Below are positions 37,343 to 43,692 of a stretch of 43,692 bases of DNA, piece by piece. A model generated the notes under the pieces. That model was not told the DNA's origin and searched no databases. It was given only the letters and a program-made list of their open reading frames with translations. This DNA is from Planctomycetota bacterium (GTDB lineage Bacteria > Planctomycetota > Planctomycetia > Pirellulales > UBA1268): NCBI GenBank assembly GCA_018970785.1, contig JAGWVR010000022.1:1-43692 (forward strand), read 5' to 3'. The position numbers were made by a program, and so were the translations under genes. Numbering within the stretch: position 1 is the stretch's first letter; every line of letters begins with the position of its first letter.

Positions 37343-37522
37343 GACTGAGTTGACCTGCCGGGCCGTTTGGCGTCGGTCGGTTTTGCGGCGGCTGATCCGG
37401 CCGAATCGCCCGAGGAAATCCAAGGCGATGACAAGACGACGGTGCCGCGACGGGTGCGGGCGTCACTGGAAGAACCGGGATGCCAGCAGCGGGCATCGCA
37501 GAAGAACATGCACCAGCACGAC

Positions 37523-37595
37523 TAGGCCCGGTAGGATTCGAACCTACGACCAAGGGATTATGAGTCCCCTGCTCTCACCGCTGAGCTACGGGCCC
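37523..37595 (-). tRNA. tRNA with CAU anticodon, best guess tRNA-Ile2 (lysidine type)
   Basis: 73 bases on the minus strand with a full cloverleaf: acceptor GGGCCCG/CGGGCCT, D stem GCTC/GAGC, anticodon stem GGGGA/TCCCT around CTCATAA, T arm GTAGG-TTCGAAT-CCTAC, discriminator A. The anticodon is CAU. The first pair is G-U, not the mismatch expected of initiator tRNA. The anticodon arm and variable loop (TGGTC) are close to those of E. coli tRNA-Ile2, whose C34 is converted to lysidine by TilS, so isoleucine (AUA) is more likely than elongator methionine. CCA is not encoded. Confidence 0.95.
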
Positions 37596-37603
37596 GTGGA
37601 CGT

Positions 37604-37631
37604 GTTGTACCCGTTTTGCCGCGCTGTTCCA
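37604..37631 (-). promoter_or_regulatory. Candidate promoter of the tRNA gene
   Basis: On the minus strand TGGAAC (37626-37631) and TACAAC (37604-37609) are 16 bases apart, a fair -35/-10 pair, with the -10 box ending 8 bases before the mature tRNA 5' end. Similarity to the consensus is partial. A small hairpin downstream of the tRNA (37479-37497, GATGCC/GGCATC) could end transcription but lacks a U-run. Confidence 0.4.
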
Positions 37632-37767
37632 CGAGCGCCGTACCACGGGCGATCGGCCGGAGCCCAGCGTCGCGGGAGACGAAGCGGGGTATATTCCGCT
37701 GACGACACCGAACGCAGCGGCGCCGGCGCCGCATGGGAGCCGCTTGGCAGCCCCGGGAGATGCAGCG

Positions 37768-38412
37768 ATGGACAGGAGAGCCTCCCGGGATCCGCGTCCG
37801 ATGCGCGCGATCCTCGCCCGCGGCCCCGTGATCCCGATCGTGACGATCGACGACGAAGCCGTCGCCGCTTCACTCGCGCGGGCGCTGGTCGCCGGCGGGA
37901 TCCACGTCATCGAAGTCGTGCTACGGACCCCGGCGGCCTGCGCGGCGGTGCGCGCGATGCGCGCCGCGGTCCCCGAGGCCGACGTCGGCCTGGGCACGCT
38001 GCTGTCGCCGGCCGACGTCGAGCGCGCTGTCGCGGCCGGAGCGACGTTCGGCGTCTCCCCCGGCCTGACGCCGGAGATCGCCGCCGCGGCGCGAGCCTGT
38101 GGCCTTCCCTTCCTCCCCGGCGTGGCGACACCGAGCGAGGCGCTGGCCGCGCGGAGCCACGGGTTTCTCGAGCAGAAGCTGTTTCCGGCCCATGGCACGG
38201 CGGGCATCGCCTTTCTCCAGGCGGTGGCACCGGTCCTTCCCGACGTCGTCTACTGCCCGACCGGCGGCATCCGCCGCGAGGATGTCGCCGCCTACCGGAA
38301 GTTGGCCAACTGCCCGGTGGTCGGCGGCTCGTGGGTCGCACCGGCCGACCGGATCCGCGCAAGTGACTGGGACGCGATCACGGCCTTGGCGAGGACCGCG
38401 GCCGCGGATTGA
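37768..38412 (+). CDS. eda: KDPG/KHG aldolase (2-dehydro-3-deoxy-phosphogluconate aldolase)
   Basis: 214 residues, close to the 213 of E. coli Eda. Class I aldolase cleaving 2-keto-3-deoxy-6-phosphogluconate to pyruvate and glyceraldehyde-3-phosphate. Key residues: E49 and R53 in HVIEVVLRTPAA, the LGTLLSPADVERAVAAGA segment, SPGLTPEI, FLPGVATPSEA, the Schiff-base lysine K137 in EQKLFPAHG, and the phosphate-binding PTGGI. ATG at 37768 follows GGGAGA; TTG at 37744 and ATG at 37801 are alternatives. TATATT (37690-37695) may be its -10 box. It stands apart from the PfkB kinase, which could in principle supply a KDG kinase function. Confidence 0.93.
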   Translation: MDRRASRDPRPMRAILARGPVIPIVTIDDEAVAASLARALVAGGIHVIEVVLRTPAACAAVRAMRAAVPEADVGLGTLLSPADVERAVAAGATFGVSPGLTPEIAAAARACGLPFLPGVATPSEALAARSHGFLEQKLFPAHGTAGIAFLQAVAPVLPDVVYCPTGGIRREDVAAYRKLANCPVVGGSWVAPADRIRASDWDAITALARTAAAD

Positions 38413-38609
38413 CCAGAAAAACGACCGCGGTCACGGGCGCACGCACCGGCTCGGCCACCGCGGCTGAAAAGCAGGGGTGCATCCGTCTCGCCCGGCACGC
38501 TCCGAGGCTCCACCGGCCGAATGACACCCTGCCGACCTGACCGCAAATCGCGAGGTACGCTCCCTTGGCGGCTGTTCCAGCATGCCGTCGCACCTGGCAG
38601 GCCCATCCG

Positions 38610-39272
38610 ATGACCTTCCCCCACCTCCGCGCCTTCCTGCTTGCCGCCCTCGCGCTGGTCCCGGTCGCCGCCCACGCTGCCGAACCGGCCCCCACGCCGG
38701 CCAAGGAGCTCGCCCTCGACGACCGGCTCGACCCGGCGGTGATCTACCGCTACGACCCGCTCACCGAGAAGCTCGCGCCCGTCGCCCGGAAGGACCTCAA
38801 GGCCGACAACGTCTACCTCCGCCCTGCGGCCACGGGGGGCAGGCACGTCTGGAGCCAGTTCGACGGGGCCGGACAGTTCCGCTACGAGCTCGGTCCCGGC
38901 TCGTCGTTCCCTGTGCGCCTCTTCGATCCGGTCGCCGACCAGGAGACGCGCCGCAAGGCGCTCGAAAAGCGCGCCCCGGAGCTGGCCCGCCGGCTGGCGA
39001 CGCAGGGTGCGCGGCCGTCGCTGCGGATGGACGACGACGGCCGCTGGCGGCTCGACCAGGCGACCAACTCCGGGCGGATCTTCGACCTCGCCACGGGGGA
39101 GCGCTACGAGTGGCAGCTCGGCCGCCCCGTCCCGGTCGTCAACACCGGGGGAAACTCGTGGGCCTGGACCGGCAGCGGCTATCGCTCGACGACCGTCGGC
39201 TACGGCGGCGCCGAGCCGGTGATCGACGATTTCTGCCCACCGGCCTGCGCGGTGCGCAGCTGCCGGCCGTGA
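38610..39272 (+). CDS. Secreted protein of unknown function
   Basis: 220 residues from ATG at 38610, which gives a typical signal peptide (AFLLAALALVPVAAHAAE). The mature part is mixed: YRYDPLTEKLAPVARKDL, HVWSQFDGAGQFRYELG, SLRMDDDGRWRLDQ, IFDLATGERYEW, ending with a Gly/Ser/Tyr-rich stretch and cysteines (FCPPACAVRSCRP). No family recognised. It converges with the MocA-type gene (16 bases between ends). Export is the only firm inference. Confidence 0.65.
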   Translation: MTFPHLRAFLLAALALVPVAAHAAEPAPTPAKELALDDRLDPAVIYRYDPLTEKLAPVARKDLKADNVYLRPAATGGRHVWSQFDGAGQFRYELGPGSSFPVRLFDPVADQETRRKALEKRAPELARRLATQGARPSLRMDDDGRWRLDQATNSGRIFDLATGERYEWQLGRPVPVVNTGGNSWAWTGSGYRSTTVGYGGAEPVIDDFCPPACAVRSCRP

Positions 39273-39288
39273 GCGCAACCCGCCCCGG

Positions 39289-40593
39289 CTACGCCCTCAC
39301 CTCCCAGCCGTCGCGGTAGCGCGGCCGGCCGATCAGCTCCAGCGCCGCGGGATTGTCGAGGATCGCACCGCTGACGGGATCGCAGCGGACCACCGTGCCG
39401 GTGCGGTAGGCGATGTTGCCGAGATGGCACAGCCGCGTGCTCTTCTGCCCCTCGTCGATCGGGCTGTTGAGCGTGGCGGTGCCGCGGACGGCGTCGAGGA
39501 AGTTGCCGATGTGGGAGGCGTCGCCGGTGCCGACCACGGAACTGGTGCTCATCGACGTCTCGACCCCTTTCGTGTCGTAGACCACCCACGTGTCGCGGTT
39601 GATGACCATCGATCCGCCGTCGCCGTAAAACACGATCTCGGCCGGCGGCTGCTCCACCGGCCGGGGATGGCAGGAGCTCTGCACCCACTCGCAGCCGGCG
39701 TGGCCGAAGTCGTAGGCGGCGGTGCCGGTGTCGGGGGTCTCCTGGGCGTCGGCGAAGGCGTAGCGGCCGCCGGTGTAGCTGACGCGCAGCGGATGCTCCG
39801 CCTTCAGCCCCCAGCGGAGGATGTCGAGGAAGTGGATCCCGTTGTTGCCCAGCTCGCCGTTGCCCCAGTGCCAGAACCAGTGCCAGTCGTAGTGGGCGAG
39901 CTGGCGCACGTCGTGGCGCGGGTCGTCGGGCACCGGCCCCTGCCAGAGATCGGCGGCGAGATCGGCGACCGGGGCGCGCGGCGCGCCCACCGGACCGCGC
40001 GACGCATAGTAGAAGCCGCGGCCGAAGCGCACCGTGCCGATCGCGCCGGCGTGGAGCGCGGCGATCGCGTCCTTCATCCAGGTCCGGCGCTGGTTGCCCA
40101 TCTGCACCTGCTTGCCCGAGCGCGCCGCCGCGGCCACCAGCCACTCCCCCTCGCGGATGTCGTGGCTCCCCGGCTTCTCGACGTAGACGTGCTTGCCCGC
40201 GGCCAGGCAGAGGAGCGCCGCGGGGGTGTGCCAGAAATTGGGCAGCGCGATGAACACGCAGTCGAGCTGCGGGTCGTCGAGGCCGGCGCGGAAATCGGGG
40301 AGCCCGCGGCAGGCCGCCGGCTGGCTCCCCTCGACGCGCTTCATCGCGGCGGCCAGGCGGCGCGGATCGACCTCGGCGAGCCAGGCGATCTCGACGCCGG
40401 GGAGGCCGAGGAGCGTCTTGACGTAGGCGGCACCGCGGCCGAGGCCGACGATCCCGACGCGCAGCCGGCGCGGCTCGTCGGCGGCAGCGTGGCTGCCGAG
40501 GGGCACGCTCGCCGCTCCCAGCGCCGCCAGCCGCAGCAGCGTGCGGCGCGGAGGGATGCCGAAGCTCGCGGATCCACGGCGCGGGGACGACAT
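39289..40593 (-). CDS. Gfo/Idh/MocA family oxidoreductase, Tat-exported
   Basis: 434 residues. ATG at 40591-40593 is preceded by a strong GAGGAGG site. Tat signal: PPRRTLLRLAALGAASV. NAD(P)-binding Rossmann fold with RVGIVGLGRGAAYVKTL, then WLAEVDPRRLAAAMKR, VFIALPNFWHTPAALLCLAAG, and the family motif VYVEKPGSHDIREGEWL with its lysine. The C-terminal domain has DWHWFWHWGNGELGNNGIHFLDILRWGL, the histidine-bearing helix seen in planctomycete sugar oxidoreductases. Likely acts on a sugar or inositol derivative. Last of a four-gene leftward run after the WD40 gene (44 bases). Confidence 0.92.
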   Translation of the reverse strand: MSSPRRGSASFGIPPRRTLLRLAALGAASVPLGSHAAADEPRRLRVGIVGLGRGAAYVKTLLGLPGVEIAWLAEVDPRRLAAAMKRVEGSQPAACRGLPDFRAGLDDPQLDCVFIALPNFWHTPAALLCLAAGKHVYVEKPGSHDIREGEWLVAAAARSGKQVQMGNQRRTWMKDAIAALHAGAIGTVRFGRGFYYASRGPVGAPRAPVADLAADLWQGPVPDDPRHDVRQLAHYDWHWFWHWGNGELGNNGIHFLDILRWGLKAEHPLRVSYTGGRYAFADAQETPDTGTAAYDFGHAGCEWVQSSCHPRPVEQPPAEIVFYGDGGSMVINRDTWVVYDTKGVETSMSTSSVVGTGDASHIGNFLDAVRGTATLNSPIDEGQKSTRLCHLGNIAYRTGTVVRCDPVSGAILDNPAALELIGRPRYRDGWEVRA

Positions 40594-40637
40594 GGCGAAT
40601 CCTCCTCGGGGGAACCGTCTCGAGTGACAAGCGCCGC

Positions 40638-41648
40638 TCAGGCGGTCTTGGCGAACATGCCGTACGTGCGCAGCGTGCCGTCGGCCAGCGCCACCGCCAC
40701 CTGGCGCCCGTCGGGGGAGAGGGCCAGGCCGCGGCCGTTGGCCGGCAGCTTGAGGGCGTGAAACTCGCCGGCTTCCCCCGGCTTGAAGAACCGCAGCCAG
40801 CCGCCGCCCCCGCCACCGGCGACGCTCACCCAGAATCCCTGCGGGTGCCAGGCGACGCCCCAGCAGACCCCCTGCTGCTTCTCCTTCGGCTCGAGGAGCA
40901 GGGCCTGTGTGCCGTCGGCGTGGTCGAGGAGGCAGACCGCCGGATGGCCGATCCCGGCGAAGGCGTTGGTGACGGCGGTGATCCCGCCGACGGCGAGCTG
41001 GGCGCCGTCGGCGCGAAACGCCAGCGTCCGCGCGCCGCCGATGTCGGCGCGGAACTGGGTGTCGTACTTCCACAGCGCCTCGGCCCTGCCGAGGTCGCGG
41101 ACGGGGGCGCCGGCGGCGTCCCACTCCTTGAGAAACCCCTTGAGGTCGCACGACACCAGCCGCTGGCCGTCGGGGTGCCAGGCGACCGCGTAGACGTGCG
41201 ACTCGTGACCGGGGCACGTGGCCAGCGCTCCGCCGTCGGCGCCGCGCCACAGTTTCACCGTCCGGTCGTTGCCGCAGGTGGCCACGGTGGTGCCGTCGGG
41301 GCTGACGGCGAGGCCGCGGAGCCAGCCGTCGTGGGCGGTCACGAGCCAGGCCGCCGCGGCGGGCTCGCCGAGCGACCAGGCGACGAGCCGGCCGTCGTAG
41401 CCGCCGGAAAACAGACGCGTCCCGTCGGGGGAGAATCGCAGCGCCCACGGCCAGCTGTCGTGCGCCGGCCCCGGCAGATCGGCGGCGGCGCCCGCGGCGG
41501 CGGTGAGGCGGTGGACGGTGGCGTCCTCGGCGGAGAAGGCGATCCACTTCCCGGCCGGATCCCAGGCGCAGGCCACCAGCGGCCGGCCGTGCTTGTGGCT
41601 GGCCGTCTCGTGGGTCGCGGCGGGATCGATCGGCGCGGGATCGGCCAT
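40638..41648 (-). CDS. WD40-repeat protein
   Basis: 336 residues, ATG at 41646-41648. About six or seven WD-type blades can be seen: PLVACAWDPAGKWIAFSAED, WALRFSPDGTRLFSGGYDG, LRGLAVSPDGTTVATCGND, VYAVAWHPDGQRLVSCDLK, then less regular ones. Probably a beta-propeller scaffold. No signal peptide is visible, though its neighbours are exported. It sits 13 bases after DUF1501 and 44 before the oxidoreductase; WD40 genes accompany DUF1501/PSD1 modules often in planctomycetes. Confidence 0.92.
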   Translation of the reverse strand: MADPAPIDPAATHETASHKHGRPLVACAWDPAGKWIAFSAEDATVHRLTAAAGAAADLPGPAHDSWPWALRFSPDGTRLFSGGYDGRLVAWSLGEPAAAAWLVTAHDGWLRGLAVSPDGTTVATCGNDRTVKLWRGADGGALATCPGHESHVYAVAWHPDGQRLVSCDLKGFLKEWDAAGAPVRDLGRAEALWKYDTQFRADIGGARTLAFRADGAQLAVGGITAVTNAFAGIGHPAVCLLDHADGTQALLLEPKEKQQGVCWGVAWHPQGFWVSVAGGGGGGWLRFFKPGEAGEFHALKLPANGRGLALSPDGRQVAVALADGTLRTYGMFAKTA

Positions 41649-41661
41649 GGCGGAGGGCCCG

Positions 41662-42936
41662 TCAGGCGAGCAGTTCGGTGATCGGCCCCTTGGCCGGGTC
41701 GGCGATCGGCAGGTCGCGGCCGCCGACGTGGAAGCTCCCGGCGGAATCGACGCCGATGGCGCACAGCACGGTGTGGAACACGTGGCCGTGGTCGACCGGC
41801 CGCTCGATCACTTCGGTGCCGTCGGCGTTGGTCTTGCCGACCACCGCGCCGCGCTGGATCCCGGCACCGCCGAGGAGGACGCTCCAGCTCTTCCCCCAGT
41901 GGTCGCGGCCGTAGCCGGCGTTGATCCGCGGCGTGCGGCCGAACTCGCTCATCACACAGACCAGCGTGTCGTCGAGGAGGCCGCGCGTGGCGAGGTCCTC
42001 GACGAGCGTCGCGAACGGCCGGTCGAACTCGCCGAGCTGCTCGACGTGGAAGTCGAAATTCTCGAAGTGGGTGTCGTAGTTGGAGTGGTTGACCTGGACG
42101 AACGGCACGCCGTGCTCGAGCAGCCGCCGCGCCATCAGGCAGTGGCGGCCGAACTCGCTCCTCCCGTAGCGGTCGTGGTCGCGCTCGGGTTCGAGGCCGA
42201 CGTCGAACACCTGCCGCCGGTCGAGGAGGTCGAGGGCCTGCTCGTGGGAGAAGGTGTAGGCCTCGGTGTCGGCCGTGCGCCGGCGGCCGGTGAACCGGGC
42301 GTCGAGGCGGGCGCGGAGCGCGGCCCGGCGCCGCTCCGCCTCGGCCGAGAGGCCGGCCGGCCGGTCGGTGAACGCCGGCGGCTTGGCATCCTCCATGATC
42401 ACGCCGGCGTAGCGCGGCCCGAGCGCGGAGGCGCTGCCCGGCCCGCCGCCGCCGCCGCGGATGAGGACGTGGCCGGGGAGGGGGAAATCGTCGGCGAGGC
42501 ACGCCTTGGCGACGACGGCGCCCAGATCGGGCACGTCGAGGGGCACCGGCTGGTCGCGCCCGCTGAACATCTCGCGCTGGCCGCGGGCATGATCGTCGGA
42601 GCCGCCGGCCATGCCGCGCACGAGGCCGAGATGGTGCATCTGCCGCGCGGTGAACGGCAGCAGCTCGCTGACGTGGATCCCCGGCACGCTCGTCGGGATC
42701 GCCCGGAACGGTCCGCCGGTCGCCGTGCCGGGCTTGGGATCCCAGCTCTCCAGCTGGCTGACGCCGCCGTGGAGGAAGATCTGGAGGACGCGTTTGCCGC
42801 TGCCGGCGACGGCTCTGGCCAGCGCCGGGCGCCCGGCGATCCCCCCGGCCGCGGCCGCGGCCATCCCGCCGAGCAGCGCGCGCCGCGAGAGGCGGTGGGC
42901 CGCCGAGCCGCAGGCAGGGCTGTCGAAGGCTGGCAT
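41662..42936 (-). CDS. DUF1501 family protein (Tat-exported), second copy in the window
   Basis: 424 residues, ATG at 42934-42936. Tat signal: HRLSRRALLGGMAAAAAGG. Family marks: VLQIFLHGGVSQLESWDPKPG, LLPFTARQMHHLGLVRGM, SDDHARGQREMFSG, HGVPFVQVNHSNYDTHFENF, LVCVMSEFGRTPRINAGYGRDHW and the closing GGRDLPI-type strand. It differs clearly from the copy at 2766-4214, so the two are not a recent duplication. It follows the PSD1 gene by 19 bases. Confidence 0.94.
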   Translation of the reverse strand: MPAFDSPACGSAAHRLSRRALLGGMAAAAAGGIAGRPALARAVAGSGKRVLQIFLHGGVSQLESWDPKPGTATGGPFRAIPTSVPGIHVSELLPFTARQMHHLGLVRGMAGGSDDHARGQREMFSGRDQPVPLDVPDLGAVVAKACLADDFPLPGHVLIRGGGGGPGSASALGPRYAGVIMEDAKPPAFTDRPAGLSAEAERRRAALRARLDARFTGRRRTADTEAYTFSHEQALDLLDRRQVFDVGLEPERDHDRYGRSEFGRHCLMARRLLEHGVPFVQVNHSNYDTHFENFDFHVEQLGEFDRPFATLVEDLATRGLLDDTLVCVMSEFGRTPRINAGYGRDHWGKSWSVLLGGAGIQRGAVVGKTNADGTEVIERPVDHGHVFHTVLCAIGVDSAGSFHVGGRDLPIADPAKGPITELLA

Positions 42937-42955
42937 GGCGACGTCTCCGCGGAGG

Positions 42956-43692
42956 TCAATGATTGAAGCGAAACTCGGCGCTCGCCAACAGGGCCCACAC
43001 CAGCTCGGCGATCGCCGCCGGCCGGTCGCCACCCCGGTCGGCGAGGAAGCGGACGAATTCGTCGCGCTCCCCCGGCTCGGCCGGACGGGAGAGGATCGCC
43101 AGCGTGGCCTCGTCGGCGACGGCGCCGTCGTCGGCCAGCGCCACCAACCGGCCGACGAGCGACCCGGCCGAGGGCGCCAGCCAGGCACCGACGTCGGCGG
43201 CATTCCCCAGCCACAGCGCCTGGTTGACCGAGGCCTGGAACTCGCCGGCGAGCGGATCGCCGTACAGCCCGGCGACGGTCGAGAGCAGCCCCGCCTGGCG
43301 CTGGACGACCCCGAGCTCGACGAGCACCGCCCGGAGCCGCGGTGCCGTCTCCGGCGGCGCCGCCTGGAGCGCGGGCGGCGGCTCCTTGTCGAGCGCGGAC
43401 GTCACCGCCGTCCGCGCCGCCTCGAGCGTGCCGGCCGCCGTCGCCAGCGACAGCGCCAGCTGCTCGGGGGACAGCGCCCGCACGCGGGCCACCTGCCCCA
43501 GCGCGGTGCGGCGCTCGTCGATGCTCTCGGCGAGCGCCGCCGCGCCGGCCGGGTCGGTCGCGGCCAGCTCGCCGTGGCGGACGATGTCGGCGGCCAGGGC
43601 GAGGCGCAGGTCGATCCGGGCGAGGGAGGCGCGGGCGTCGCGCCAGGCGGCGGCCGCCGCCAGCGCCGCCCGGTCGGCGGCGGCGCGCTCGG
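42956..43692 (-). CDS. PSD1/DUF1553 family protein, C-terminal part (partial)
   Basis: The frame is open from the right edge to a TGA at 42956-42958, about 245 residues, with no start in view. Family marks: LSPEQLALSLATAAG, AAPPETAPRLRAVLVEL, FQASVNQALWLGNAADVGAWLAP and the closing AELVWALLASAEFRFNH, which is the end of DUF1553 in PSD1 proteins. It begins the second PSD1-DUF1501-WD40-MocA operon. The haem-binding N-terminus must be beyond the edge, if present. Confidence 0.85.
   Translation of the reverse strand, partial: ERAAADRAALAAAAAWRDARASLARIDLRLALAADIVRHGELAATDPAGAAALAESIDERRTALGQVARVRALSPEQLALSLATAAGTLEAARTAVTSALDKEPPPALQAAPPETAPRLRAVLVELGVVQRQAGLLSTVAGLYGDPLAGEFQASVNQALWLGNAADVGAWLAPSAGSLVGRLVALADDGAVADEATLAILSRPAEPGERDEFVRFLADRGGDRPAAIAELVWALLASAEFRFNH

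Noticed and set aside
37479-37497. Terminator of the tRNA gene
   Set aside because: Six-base stem without U-run; too weak to list as a feature.
37367-37525. Possible 52-codon gene from a TTG, ending at the tRNA 3' end
   Set aside because: Composition is fairly natural, but GC3 is lower than neighbours, the start is weak with no ribosome site, and the frame ends inside the tRNA gene.

Overview
The window looks like chromosome of a high-GC planctomycete, probably of the Pirellulales type. This rests on family content: two modules pairing a 'planctomycete cytochrome C' PSD1 protein (DUF1549/DUF1553) with a DUF1501 protein, three extracellular sulfatases, a ThuA-like protein, a DUF1080 domain, secreted WD40 and Gfo/Idh/MocA proteins, and C2HC and RRM small proteins. 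Genes use G/C at almost every third codon position. Several gene pairs share a 4-base ATGA stop/start overlap (SBP/permease, PSD1/DUF1501, hflK/hflC, tdh/kbl), which marks translationally coupled operons.

Layout. 1-1296: end of a sugar ABC transporter operon (binding lipoprotein, then permease running off the edge), followed by a 66-bp tandem repeat. 1706-8784: leftward genes for ThuA, DUF1501, PSD1 and a sulfatase. 8909-12902: rightward serine hydrolase, hflK-hflC and a secreted protein with a lectin-like tail. 12927-18660: MFS transporter, second sulfatase, a formylglycine-enzyme-like (SUMF1) protein lacking one catalytic cysteine, and a large secreted unknown. 18853-22417: RRM protein, small C2HC protein, PHP-type phosphoesterase, PrxQ, then arsC with a DUF6428 gene. 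22463-28162: OprP-like porin, kbl-tdh threonine catabolism operon, OprB-like porin. 28475-35343: third sulfatase, a DUF1080-PhoD fusion, a PfkB kinase and an APC permease. 35344-37342: gene-poor stretch of tiny membrane proteins, a decayed gene and repeats. 37523-39272: tRNA(CAU), KDPG aldolase and a secreted unknown. 39289-43692: MocA oxidoreductase, WD40, DUF1501 and a partial PSD1.

The genes together suggest a polysaccharide- and sulfated-glycan-degrading lifestyle: exported sulfatases and hydrolases, porins, sugar import and sugar-acid catabolism.

The most unusual non-coding signals are: (1) a dispersed 106-107 bp element in three copies (26505-26610 reversed, 33511-33617, 36681-36787), with imperfect terminal inverted repeats and three internal hairpins, whose core is nearly identical in all copies; and (2) a shared leader of about 80 bases upstream of both porin genes, with a fixed-spacing sequence block next to a hairpin whose stem differs in sequence but still pairs. 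A family of paralogous small membrane proteins lies beside the third repeat copy. No CRISPR array, prophage, transposase or rRNA was seen.
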